Of a stretch of 64,000 bases of DNA, positions 35,271 through 45,500 are shown one piece after another. Under the pieces are notes generated by a model. The model did not search any database. It had not been told where the DNA came from and saw nothing but the letters and a program-made list of their open reading frames with translations. A program made the position numbers and the translations under genes. Numbering within the stretch: the stretch's first letter is position 1; the number at the start of each line of letters is the position of its first letter. This DNA is from Paralithodes platypus (taxonomy: Eukaryota > Arthropoda > Malacostraca > Decapoda > Lithodidae), in assembly GCA_032716605.1 (NCBI GenBank), contig CM064519.1:31608199-31672198 (forward strand). The letters run 5' to 3'.

Positions 35271-35874
35271 ATTAATATACTTGATGATATAACATTTGAC
35301 TAATTAAAGCTATGATGATGAATAATTTGGGTACATTTTGGGAAAACCGATATGTTCGAGGTTCGTGAAGCATTTATGGGCTTCACCAAACATTTTGTGT
35401 AGGCTACTGGCTCACAAATTCTCTACTAATATATATTAATTAATATTTCACATTATCCTAATTATTTAATGTAGATACAGAAATATATAGTATATCAGAT
35501 ACCGTAACTAAATCATGATAAAATAAAAACAAAAATGTTCCACTCGAGGATTGCGAAGCATTGGAATAACGTTTTTAGTAGGAGAAAAGGCGGTCATCTA
35601 TTTCTTCGGGCGCCATTTTGGTACCCTAATAGAGCTGCGGTGAATTATATTATCTTTTATCATGAAGAATTTATATGTAAAAATAAAAGTATATATATTC
35701 AGTGCTACAATTACCGAATGTATGTTATAGGTTTGGACATATTTGAGTGTACAGAAGGCTAATATGGCGCATCAAGTGAACCAATATGGCGGAGGTTGGC
35801 CGACATTTGTCATAGAGGATCTCTCGAATGGTCACTGATTAGCTCTCTACCTTATTACATTAACCTAATGAAAC

Positions 35875-36001
35875 TTTAATCCCTTCACCACCATTACGTA
35901 ATTTTCATGATATTCTGGTTACCATTAGACGATTTTGTATATTTTGCATCTACCTTCATATCCTCAATCACATAGAAAAAAAAAAAAAAAAAAAAAAAAA
36001 A
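35875..36001. repeat. MITE-like fragment and poly(A) run
   Basis: TTAATCCCTTCACCACCATT and ACCATTAGACGATTTTG resemble, in inverse, 43715-43768 (AATAGTCTAATGGTAACTAG, GGTGAAGGAGTTAA). A poly(A) run of about 25 follows at 35976. Confidence 0.5.
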
Positions 36002-36118
36002 ATCCACATTTCCTAATATTCCGGCATGTTTTTCGCATCACATGGCATATTTTATGTATTCTTTGTTTCACTTTTTTTCGTGCATTTTTCTTTTTTGTTG
36101 GTGGTTACTGGGATCGAG

Positions 36119-36237
36119 ACTGATTTGACTCGAAGCAAGTGATTCGTTCAGTGAATCGCTGGACTTCTTGGTTCCGAGCCGAAGACGAGGCGCTAAACAC
36201 TTCATCATTCGTCCATTCTGTTGCTGCTCTCCACAAG
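36119..36237 (+). other. Candidate non-coding first exon (speculative)
   Basis: A more mixed, CpG-containing stretch ends in CTCCACAAG/GTAAGG, a strong 5' splice-site match. It lies 1.3 kb upstream of the candidate coding exon at 37580. No promoter element is identified. Confidence 0.25.
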
Positions 36238-36811
36238 GTAAGGAACTCGTGTGCGGTGTCTCGTGTTGGTGATGTATTTAGTCTATTAGATTTGGACTAC
36301 AACGGTTAATTTTCATTTAATCATAGACGATTATAGGTTAGAAGAGCTGTTCTGTTTAATATAGGCATTTAGTTCACCCGCTTGCTTGATAACTGATGGC
36401 AAACGAGGCCATGCTGTGTACCGGCTGGCAAACGAGGCCATGCTGTATCCCGAGTTTTCAGTGATCGTCTGCTAAGGTGAAATTAGGCTTTATAGTTCCC
36501 ATCATAGGCTAACACTAGGTGATTAAATGTTCAAAACTACGTAAATGCATGCACGTTTTCCTGTATTCCCTGCATTTGGTCAATATTGAAGACTCACCAC
36601 AATATTGGTAGAACATCATTTGACATGCCATTTTATTCTACACAATTTATTATACCCAACATATTTACATAATCAGATGTTTTAGGAAACTATTATTACT
36701 ACTATTCTATAGGTATTTACTTTTTAATGGCCGCCTCGTTTGCTCGCCGCCATTGTTTACAGTGGGACAGCTCTTTGCCGTGACTTTCAGTCTATAGTGA
36801 GACATCTGGTG

Positions 36812-36889
36812 AGAATCAATGCGAACTACCGTGTAGGTTAGGTTAGGTTTAGAATCAATGCGAACTACCGTGTAGGTTAGGTTAGGTTA
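36812..36889. repeat. 39-bp tandem duplication with TTAGG-type end
   Basis: AGAATCAATGCGAACTACCG then TGTAGGTTAGGTTAGGTTT occurs twice in a row. A neighbouring phrase (GTGACT-TCAGTC, then GAGACATCTGGTG) recurs at about 37155-37185. Confidence 0.9.
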
Positions 36890-37579
36890 TAAAAACAATG
36901 TTTCTGCCAGATACAAATTATATAGCCAACTTTTTATTTACATTACTGCCAACTCATGGGGGTCAATATACAGGAGGCGCTACAATATTGGTAAAAAATT
37001 AAGCTCAATAGCATGTGATTAAGCGATTTTTCTCCAAATTGTTGATGTAGGTGTCATTCCCGGGAAACTAACATAATACATATTATATGGATATTTACGT
37101 TTTAAGGGTTTGTTTACACTTCTTTTTCGTCTTCATCTGGGAGACTTCTTTTGCGTGACTGTCAGTCAACAACTGAGACATCTGGTGGCGAATGCAATGA
37201 ACTATACTGGTGGCGTCGTGGCCAAAGTAATCACCCTACCTAATTCATGCCAAGAATACTCGAGTTCACTGACACGTGATGCCTATCGACCAATCAGGTG
37301 ATGCCATGATTTGGAAAACAGGTGGCCCAGGATATAAGCTGTCAGTTTGACTCTGGCCAGCTTGTGTAGAGGGTGTGAGCCGATCAAAGCTTTTTCCACC
37401 GTCTTTAAAAAACACTGAGGCTGCTTAAGACCTTTTCGCCTTCCAATAAGTGTAAACTGTCCAAAGTGCAATAACCAGTGTTCCAAATACAGCTGACGAG
37501 GACAGCTGGTTTTGAAATGCACATACACTTGTTTTACATGGAAAAATTCGAAACAAAAATCCACCAGCTGTTGACCAAG

Positions 37580-37642
37580 ATGAGTGGTGATCGAGCCTCC
37601 AGCGGCCAGCCAGGCAGCCCAGTACCTCCTCTGTTCATTAAG
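37580..37642 (+). CDS. Candidate first coding exon of a host gene
   Basis: ATG in a fair context (ACCAAGATGA) opens 21 codons (MSGDRASSGQPGSPVPPLFI then K) that stop exactly at AAG/GTTAGT, a plausible 5' splice site in phase 0. Composition is more balanced than the A/T-rich surroundings, and the peptide looks like a disordered Ser/Gly/Pro N-terminus. The same frame is open upstream to 37478, so the ATG choice is uncertain. No domain, so no function is proposed. It could be chance; no further exon is seen in the window. Confidence 0.3.
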
Positions 37643-37961
37643 GTTAGTTGGTTGGTTGGGACAACATAAAGGAGCCGGACCACAGCTAGCTCGGGAATCT
37701 TAATGGGTCATCGCAAAGTAACAAAGTAAAAGATTTTTTCGCATAGGATTAAACTGGCATGCAAGGGCTAGTTGGTTATACTGATGTTTTGGACCGACAG
37801 TTAGCCCATCGATCTTTTTAGGCCTAATAGGTCCGGTAGAGCATAGGCTATACATCATTGCTATATATGTCATTAAGAGCTGAAATGTATTATAAGGGAG
37901 AACAAAAATAAAATAAAATACATAGGCCTACTGTAAAACAATAAGTTTTTCAGTCAGTACC
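37643..37961. other. No feature recognised
   Basis: A/T-rich unique-looking sequence. If the candidate exon is real this would be intron. Confidence 0.35.
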
Positions 37962-38002
37962 CAACCAGCGGGGGTGTGGGGGCGGCAGCCCCCACCAATA
38001 AT
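37962..38002. repeat. G-rich hairpin repeat, copy 1
   Basis: CCAGCGGGGGTGTGGGGGCG then GCAGCCCCCACC: a GTGGGGGC/GCCCCCAC stem with a short loop, followed by AATAATACTAGG and TTAGG-type repeats. Runs of G could also form a quadruplex. Confidence 0.9.
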
Positions 38003-38302
38003 ACTAGGTTAGGTTAGGTAAGGTTGTTAGGTTAGGCTAATGTTAACCCCATTCTTACTAGGTTAGGTTAGGTAAGGTTGTTAGGTTAGGCTAATGTTAA
38101 CCCCATTCTTACTAGGTTAGGTTAGGTAAGGTTGTTAGGTTAGGCTAATGTTAACCCCATTCTTACTAGGTTAGGTTAGGTAAGGTTGTTAGGTTAGGCT
38201 AATGTTAACCCCATTCTTACTAGGTTAGGTTAGGTAAGGTTGTTAGGTTAGGCTAATGTTAACCCCATTCTTACTTCGTTAGGTTAGGCTAATGTTAACC
38301 TT
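38003..38302. repeat. 54-bp tandem array containing TTAGG-type motifs
   Basis: Five almost identical 54-bp units (ACTAGGTTAGGTTAGGTAAG ... TAATGTTAACCCCATTCTT) start at 38003, 38057, 38111, 38165 and 38219. A partial sixth unit ends near 38302. High identity suggests recent amplification. Confidence 0.95.
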
Positions 38303-38307
38303 ATGAA

Positions 38308-38870
38308 AACTCAAACAAAGATTTTATTAGGGTTACTGTGTAATTTTAACATGAACATTAGTAAAATCCGAGCCAAGTTTCGTCAAAACTTGGCTCGTGT
38401 TTTCTAAATGTCGGGTTATATGGGTATGGAAATTTACAAAACCCGAGCCAACATGTTAATAAGGTTACTGTTATTTTCATTTTTAAATTAGTTTAATCCG
38501 AGCCAAGTTTCGGCAAAACTTGGCTCGGGTTTTCAAAAAGTCGGGTTTTATGGGTCTGGAAATTGACAAAACTCGAGCCAATAATTTACCAAGGTTACTG
38601 TGTTTTTTTTTCATTTTTACATTTGTTAAATCCGAGCCAAGTTTCGTCAAAACTTGGCTCGGGTTTTCAAAAAGTCGGGTTTTATGGGTCTGGAAATTGA
38701 CAAAACCCGAGCCAATATTTTACCAAGGTTCCTATGTTTTTTTCATTTTTACATTTGTTAAATCCGAGCCAAGTTTCGTCAAAACTTGGCTCGGGTTTTC
38801 AAAAAATCGGGTTTTATGGGTCTGGAAATTGAACAAACCCGAGCCAAATTTGGGTTACAAATTTGTATTA
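38308..38870. repeat. ~132-bp tandem array with internal hairpins
   Basis: Four units with CCGAGCC at 38368, 38498, 38632 and 38764 (spacing 130-134). Each contains the hairpin CCGAGCCAAGTTT/AAACTTGGCTCGG with a 4-5-nt loop, and a second GAGCCAA word. A diverged fifth hairpin half appears near 39160-39200. The 132-codon ORF through it is a repeat artefact. Confidence 0.92.
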
Positions 38871-38874
38871 TCGT

Positions 38875-39530
38875 GTTCTATAGTGTTCTATACGCTTTTT
38901 ACCCCTCAATTTCCCTGATCTTCATAGCCCTCCCCACTATCGGGGGGCTTGTCTTTAGATTGATGGATAATGGGTAAATGCTTAATTCCCATTCAATTTC
39001 ATCACTAGATTCGACTAAAACACCAAAAACAAAATCAAAATACCCCCAAAATACCTGAAAAACACGTTGTTGCGTCTCCTGTATATTAACCCTAATGGGT
39101 TTTATGGCTCTCGAAAATCCAAAAACCCAAGCCAACTTTTCATTTAAATGCAAAAAACACTTAAATCAGAGCCAACTTTGCCAAAACTTGGCTCGGGTTT
39201 TCAAGAAAATGGGTTTTATGAGTCTCAAAAATGCAAAAACCCAAAAAAAACGTAAACTCCGAGCCAACTTTTTACCCAAAATGCGTTTTATGGGTTCCAA
39301 AATAAAATACAACAGCCAAATTAATATATATATCTACTTTACCCCACTATTTCCCTGATCTTCATAGCCCTCCCCGCTATCGGGGTGCATGTCTTTAGAT
39401 TGTTGTGGCAATCGGTAAATTATCAATTCCTAATAAAAAAAAACTATACAAAACACTCAAACAACAAAAAAACAACTAGAACCAACGGAAAAAACCCCAT
39501 AAAAACACGTTGTGGGGTGTCTTCAATAAT
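38875..39530. repeat. Diverged direct duplication, ~450-bp spacing
   Basis: TTTCCCTGATCTTCATAGCC then CTCCCC-CTATCGGGG occurs near 38908 and 39351, and inverted near 41205-41245. Both direct copies are followed, about 150 bp on, by AAAACACGTTGT. Confidence 0.8.
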
Positions 39531-39631
39531 TATCCTGCATTTTAATTAATTTTATTAATTTTATTAATTTTATTAATTGTTATTAGAAAGGGAGGTCAAT
39601 ATTTAAGAGTCGCACCACAGCTGGGATCTCA

Positions 39632-39831
39632 TTTATAATGGTAGTTTTGGGTTCCTATCATTCTATGCTTCATTTCTATATACTTTTTATCCACGGAATT
39701 TTTTGTTTTTGGCTTAATTTTTGTTTAGCATTAACCTAACCAAAAAACCTAACCTAACCTGACCTAACCTAACCTAATAGCCCCCAAATACATTTAGGTT
39801 AGGTTAAGTTAGGTTTTTTGGTTAGGTTAAT

Positions 39832-39864
<33 letters not shown>
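39632..39864. mobile_element. Half copy of the TTAGG-core foldback element, with poly(A)
   Basis: AATGGTAGTTTTGGGTTCCT and CTTCATTTCTATATACTTTT match the left arm of 41569-41954. The (CCTAA)n then (GGTTA)n centre is present in the opposite order, and the second arm is replaced by a poly(A) run of about 30. Confidence 0.75.
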
Positions 39865-39866
<2 letters not shown>

Positions 39867-40099
39867 CCCCCTCAGCTTATTCTGTCAGACTGCAAACGGT
39901 AATTGCCAAATAGTTTATTATATCAAGGAAACTGGCCACATTTTCTTTACTATTATCTAGTTTTCAATAAAATGAATGATTGTAGGCTAACACCCATCGG
40001 AAATATCGGAATTTATCTAGTTTTACACCGAGTCGAAACCATCGATATATTATTTAGACAAATATGTTAGGTCATGTACTTCATTGCCATATATGTCCA

Positions 40100-40250
40100 C
40101 CCCATCGGAAATTCATTATACAAAAATCCCTAAATCTCTAAAAAAAAAAAAAAAAATGGGAACGTGAGCTGGGTTTAGACCGTTGGCGAGACAGGTTAGT
40201 TTTTGGTTAGGTTAGGCTATTTTTGTTTGCATTTTCCGATGGGGTTCATA
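40100..40250. repeat. Short inverted repeat
   Basis: ACCCCATCGGAAA at about 40101 and TTTCCGATGGGGT at about 40235 are inverse copies around a spacer with A-runs and TTAGG-type words. Confidence 0.65.
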
Positions 40251-40667
40251 AAAAAAAAAAAAGGAAAAACAAAAAGGAAAAAAAATCGTCCCGGGTGTAA
40301 AACAGTATAGGCTATTTACCGAAATATCTTTGGTATTGCTGACTTGTAGGTAAGATCGTGATTTTAGAATTTTTTTCTTTTGTAATCTTCAGAATGTGCA
40401 ACACTACCCATTTGTCATTTATTGGGAGCCTACATCCAAGAGTTAACATCATGGACACTCCATACATGCCAAGATAACCTTAGTAGCCTACAGGTTCTAT
40501 CAGATGAAGGTATTGACCATTTGTGAGTTTCGTTATATTAGGAAGGAGCTGTAGCCATCGATGTTTAGCAGAATTACCGGTATAAATTGAAGAGACTCCG
40601 GACAGCCTTTATAAGTTATTTGTTTTGTGTTTTTAGATATACAGTACAGTGTTGTGTTTGTTCAACT
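40251..40667. other. No feature recognised
   Basis: A/T-rich sequence with short A-runs. Confidence 0.35.
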
Positions 40668-40730
40668 AGTGGGGGTGTGGGGGCGTTAGCCCCCACCCAT
40701 AATACTAGGATAAGATAGGTTAGGTTCGGG
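40668..40730. repeat. G-rich hairpin repeat, copy 2, with TTAGG-type tail
   Basis: GTGGGGGTGTGGGGGCGTTA then GCCCCCACCCATAATACTAGG and a degenerate TTAGG run. Confidence 0.88.
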
Positions 40731-41275
40731 TTAAAAAGGCTGTCCGGGGTCTCGATTTTTTACCAATTACAGTACCAGCTATAAGATTTTAGTACATTCA
40801 TAAATACATAAAACCCAAGTAGACATGATCTTTAGCCACAAGGAACTTACAGTATTATTATTTTTTATTAAATATCAATGTCTACAGCTCCAACTTCCTT
40901 AGACAAACTCGCGAGTGGTCGATTGAGGAATAAGCAGTTTAGGGTGTAAACGAAGGTGGTAAACTATATTTATTTTTTATTTTTTTTGTGCATTGCTAAA
41001 ATTAGGCCTATAGTTTTATAGTTCAAATTGTCTCTGGAGGTGATCAAATAGCCGGAAAAACTCAATTTTTCTGTCGCTGATTTTCCCATGGATTTTTTTA
41101 TTTTTCCCTGTTAGTTTTCATCAATATATAGTGTTTGGAAATAATTACAACCCTCGGAGAAACCGTTTTCCCTATTATACAACGATCTCAAGACACGCCG
41201 CCCGATAGTGGGGAGGGCTATGAAGTTCAGGGAAAATGAGGGGTTAAAAGCGTAACGGACATTACCCTAACCTAA

Positions 41276-41338
41276 TAACCTTACCTAACCTATCCTAGTA
41301 TCATGGGTGGGGCTGCTGCCCCCACACCCCTGCTGATT
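41276..41338. repeat. G-rich hairpin repeat, copy 3, inverse orientation
   Basis: ACCTAACCTATCCTAGTATC then ATGGGTGGGGCTGCTGCCCC and CACACCCCTGCTG: the inverse complement of copies 1 and 5. Confidence 0.88.
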
Positions 41339-41529
41339 GGGTAACAGTGCAAAAAACACAGCATTATGGGACATACCCTACTCCGCCACCGAGTGGCAGT
41401 GGGAGGGCCGAGCGGTTAACAACAATAACATGAGTGCGGCGGCGGACGCAGTGTTGCTATATTCGAAATGCAGAATTATCGTATTGTGACCACAAAATTA
41501 TGGAATTTGCACCAAAATGATCGTACACA

Positions 41530-41531
<2 letters not shown>

Positions 41532-41570
<39 letters not shown>

Positions 41571-41980
41571 TCAATATACAGGAGACACAACAATATAGGT
41601 AGCAAATTTCTAATGGTAGTTTTGGGTTCCTATCATCATATGCTTCATTTCTATATACTTTTTATCCCCGGGGAAAAAAAAAAAAAAAATCTTGAGTTTT
41701 TTATTTTTTTATTTTTTCAAAAACCTAACCTAACCTAAATGTATTTGGGGGCTATTAGGCTAGGTTAGGTTAGGTTTTTTGGTTAGGTTAATGACCAAAA
41801 AAACAAAATCCAAGAAAAAAATTAAAAATCCCAAGATATTTTTTGTTTCCCCCGGGGATAAAAAGTATATAGAAATGAAGCATATGATGATAGGAACCCA
41901 AAACTACCATTAGGAATGTGCTACCTATATTGTTGCGTCTCCTGTATATTAACCATATATATATATATATATATATATAG
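41532..41980. mobile_element. ~0.4-kb foldback element with TTAGG-type centre
   Basis: Arms of about 170 bp, from GGTCAATATACAGGAGACAC at 41569 to its inverse ending near 41954. Both contain GGTAGTTTTGGGTTCCTATC, ATCATATGCTTCATTTCTAT and CTTTTTATCCCCGGGG or their inverse. The centre carries (CCTAA)n, then a GGGGGCTATTAGG spacer, then (GGTTA)n. (AT)n tracts flank both ends, and TCGTACACAC outside them is also mirrored. Confidence 0.92.
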
Positions 41981-42414
41981 GGAATGTTTGTTCTAAATGG
42001 CGTGTGTACGAATCTGTGCCATCTATAGGAAGGATTTGACAACCATGTTATGAAAAAAATCCATTTTAGTACCATATATTTTTATTAGGTTTTGCCGAGG
42101 GTTGAAACTAATTTGAATATGATGCTTAGAGCATATAGATTCCATATCTGTCTTCAAATATGTCAAAATAATTGGTGACAAATAAATGGAGTTATACTAA
42201 ATAGCCCCACAACCATGCTATTTTACGTGGATTTTCCTGTATTCCTTCTCATATTAATTAGTCTTCAGTTCCTGTTTGACATCCTGAGCTGCAGTTACCT
42301 CTTTTCTAATTTTTGAAGTGTTGAGAAGAGTTTAATAGGAATCAGTTGGAGTGGCTTTGTGAGTTATTATTTTGTAACTTAATCAACCAAAAAAAAAACG
42401 ACATATCAATGCTT
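41981..42414. other. No gene supported
   Basis: Part (about 42190-42300) has weak similarity to 52749-52870 (GCTATTTTA, GCATTCCTTCTCATA-like words), an unclassified dispersed repeat. Confidence 0.35.
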
Positions 42415-42475
42415 AAGCAGGGGTCTGGGGGCAGCAGCCCCCAGGTTAGGTTGTTAGGTTGTTAGGTTAAGGTAA
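42415..42475. repeat. G-rich hairpin repeat, copy 4
   Basis: GCAGGGGTCTGGGGGCAGCA then GCCCCCAGGTTAGG and a degenerate TTAGG run. Compared with copy 1 the ACTAGG linker is missing. Confidence 0.8.
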
Positions 42476-42841
42476 TGACAAAATATGGTTTTCGGGGGCA
42501 TGTTTTAATATTGCTAAATAATGGGTAAAAATGAATTTGCAGAAGGAAGCAAGCCTTAAAACTCAATCAATGAAGGAATTGATGAGAAAAAAGATTATAA
42601 TACATAAAACACAAGTGACCTTAAATACATATTTACCAAAAAACATTAAACATGGCTAGTAGGCCTACCCTGTATATTTAAGTTTATATTTCCTTTGACA
42701 ATCTTATTTGTAATTGCCTGTGAAGAGTGCTATTTTTCAATGTCTATTTCACATCTAAATGTTTTAGGAGAACTATTTATATTTAAAAACATGGAGATTA
42801 ATTTGTCATCGATAGGAACAGGAGAGATAGGGATTTTTCTG

Positions 42842-43050
42842 GTCCCCTTTTGCTTCCAGTTTCTCCCCAGTGGTTTTCAGTTTTAAAGAAGTTTGCTGCA
42901 TTAGCCTAGTTTTGCTATTTTAAGACTTTTCGTGCCATTTAGATGTCTAATTTTATTCTGGCGAGTAATAGATCCTGTAGCTTTTGGAGGAAGCAGCCTT
43001 CGGCCGGGACATAATGTACACATTTATTTTTAACGCTAGATAGATATAGC
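42842..43050. mobile_element. TTAAGGGG MITE family, fragment
   Basis: ATTTTAAGACTTTTCGTGCC, ATTTAGATGTC, TCTGGCGAGTAATAGATCC and CAGCCTTCGGCCGGGACAT match the family core. Neither terminal TTAA is convincing. Confidence 0.6.
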
Positions 43051-43145
43051 GAGTAAACTAATAAATTTACCAAAAAATACTTCTAAAGTAAACTGAGGGT
43101 TCCATATTCACTCCCTGGTCAGGTCAACCCCACATCCTAACTCTC

Positions 43146-43705
43146 TGTATACTACTAACCTGGGTATCCTAACCTATACAACCGGTCATAACTATATCTT
43201 GTACTGTATAGCCCTAGGTTGTATACCAACATGGGTATCCTAATTTATTTAACCGGTTGTAACTTGATCTTGTAGCCTATACAGTAGTCTTGGGCTTTAT
43301 ATGATAACCTGGGTATCTTAACTTATACAACCTGTCATAACTTTATCTGTTATAGTAGTGGGCTGTATCCTAACTTATACAACTGGTCATAACTTTATTT
43401 TGTATAGTAGTGGGCATTATATTAACTTGGGTATCCTAACCTATACAACCGATTAAACTTTATCTTGTATAGTCGTGGGTATAACATTGGTATCCTAACC
43501 TATATAACTTTATCTTGTAAAGAACTTTATCTTGTAAAGTTGTTATATACTAACCTATACAACTGGTCATAACTTTATCTTAAGAGTCGTGGGTTGTACA
43601 GTATTCTAACATGGGCAACCTAACTTATGCAACTAATCATAACTGTATCTTTTATAGTCGTGAGTTTTATACTAACCTGGATATCCTAACCTATATAAGT
43701 TTTAT
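43146..43705. repeat. Degenerate ~70-80-bp minisatellite
   Basis: About eight diverged units built from CTAACCTGGGTATCCTAACC, TATACAACCGGTCATAACT, TTATCTTGTATAGTCGTGGG and TTGTATA. Units vary in length by internal loss. Confidence 0.88.
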
Positions 43706-44092
43706 TATAAGGTAAAGAAAATAGTCTAATGGTAACTAGAATATAAAAATTATGGTGAAGGAGTTAACTTATCACTAACCAAACCTAACAAACTAAACTT
43801 GAACAAGAGTTTGATTTGACGAAGAGTGTATTTGAATGTGTGTGTTTTCATGGTTATTACTTGATCTATGGAATGTACTCTCAATTTCAAATGGGAGGGG
43901 AAATAAAATTTACGCAATTATGAAAGTAGCACTTGTCTGCAATTGTAAGGTCCCCTGAATAAGGTAAGAGAAAAGTACTTACACTGGTGCGACTTTTCCA
44001 GACAGAACAGGGGTTTTCCCTACTGTATTTCATGCCATTTTAGCACAAGTTGTGGAATGAGTTTTTACCGGGCGTACACAGTTTATGTCAAA
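43706..44092. other. No gene supported
   Basis: Starts with a MITE-like fragment (43715-43768, see 35875). The remainder is unassigned. Confidence 0.35.
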
Positions 44093-44150
44093 CAGCGGGG
44101 GTGTGGGGGCGGCAGCCCCCACCCATAATACTAGGATAGGTTAGGTAAGG
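44093..44150. repeat. G-rich hairpin repeat, copy 5
   Basis: CAGCGGGGGTGTGGGGGCGG then CAGCCCCCACCCATAATACTAGG, very close to copy 1. Confidence 0.9.
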
Positions 44151-44182
<32 letters not shown>

Positions 44183-44400
44183 CCCCAAGCTGCCTGGCCG
44201 AACAGCCCCAAGGCCCCGAGCAAGGCCATAACCGAGCGCCCTCACAGAACCCTCCCTGCCTACCACAATAAAGCTTGGGTGACCGAAGCCACTCCATGGC
44301 GGGGAGCTGAGGAGGGTGCAGAAACGCCCGGGAAACCAAAGCCCCACCCAGGGCCCTGTGCCCCTCAGCAATTATGAAGAGAAAGTTGAGGGGCAAAGAA
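44151..44400 (-). mobile_element. GC-rich retroposon end with (AAC)n tail, copy 1
   Basis: On the minus strand, a GC-rich segment of about 210 bp (GTGGCTTCGGTCACCC, AAGCTTTATTGTGGTAGGCA, GCCTTGGGGCTGTTCGGCCA) ends in (AAC)n, seen as (GTT)n on plus at 44150-44180. Copy 2 at 52180-52400 is almost identical and also ends in GTT units. No RT motif. Likely the 3' end of a LINE or its SINE partner. Confidence 0.75.
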
Positions 44401-45297
44401 AAAATGTGACGCTTTGGCTTCCAATCTTGGGTAAGGTTGTTAGGTAAGGTTGTTAGGCCAGGCTAACGTCTTTTCAAAGGGGTATAGTGAACACTAGGAA
44501 ACAGTATACCCGGTCAGAGGTAGGTAATACGCCCGATAACACCCTTTTTGGCCAAACTCAATTAGTCCAACAAATTCCTTAATTTGTTATAACCTAATCA
44601 CCAAACCTGGGGCAGTATGGTCTTAGCATTGATAGAGTATGACAAAATGTCAATAATACGGTGGTAAAAAACTTTACAACAGAGGCAGCCCTTGACAGGG
44701 CCGCCTGGGAAGCCGCCATTTAGGACGCGAGACTGTAACCACTCTGTGGACAAAACCTTTTTTTAACTTTTATGTATGTAACCTGCCTTTTGTCTTGTAC
44801 GCATATTAAAAACAGGCATTATGTATGGGTCATAAAGATTGTACTGTATATATATTTCAAAGATTGAGATCTCTTGCGCATGTAGAAATCTGAAATAAAT
44901 CCCTGAAATTTACTGTATACCGGTACATTAACTTTATAATCTTAATGTTCAATATATATCTCATAACAGACTTCATCCTTCAAATCTTATGGGACATGGT
45001 TATTGTTGAAATGTATAAAACTGCTCATCCCAAGTCATCATAGGACTGAGTGTGAGTAATGTATAACCTTTGGCATTAATTTATTTTATTGGATTCAAGC
45101 GGACGGGGGCCTGCTGTGCTCCTGCTTACTTGCATTAATCTCCACAGGCTTTACGAGGCTTTAAGGGCCTGTAAATTGCCAGAACGTTCTGAATGGGTCC
45201 TGCAGCCAAAGGGTTAATAATTAAATGCATATGATTATTCATAGCTCTGACCGAAGAAACTTTATTAAACTTGGAGAAAAAAAATGTATGTACTGTA
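44401..45297. other. No gene supported
   Basis: Mixed unique-looking sequence with a few short TTAGG-type words near 44430-44465. Confidence 0.35.
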
Positions 45298-45500
45298 TAT
45301 ACTGAGGCACATACCCCATTGCTGGGGGTGGCCGACTCGAGACACGAGCCCGAACAGAAACAAACCTTAAAGGGTTAAAGTTCTCAGTGTCCAGTACCAC
45401 TTTCGCGTTCCCTCGCCCCTTACTGTTGCAATGAGCAGGATAATTTTAAAAGGAGAGGATTCCTAGCCCCCTGCCTCCAGAAGGAAAAGTAGGACAGTAA
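45298..45500 (+). mobile_element. Dispersed repeat 'GAGGCACATACCCC', copy 1
   Basis: TATACTGAGGCACATACCCC, GGGGGTGGCCGACTCGAGAC, GCGTTCCCTCGCCCCTT and GATTCCTAGCCCCCTGCC recur in order at 50036-50226 and partly at 51960 and 52430. Inverse copies cluster at 58.7-60.5 kb. A retroposon tail region is likely; class unknown. Confidence 0.7.

Noticed and set aside
38003..38302. True telomere end
   Set aside because: The TTAGG-type motifs are embedded in a 54-bp unit and flanked by ordinary sequence on both sides, so these are interstitial.
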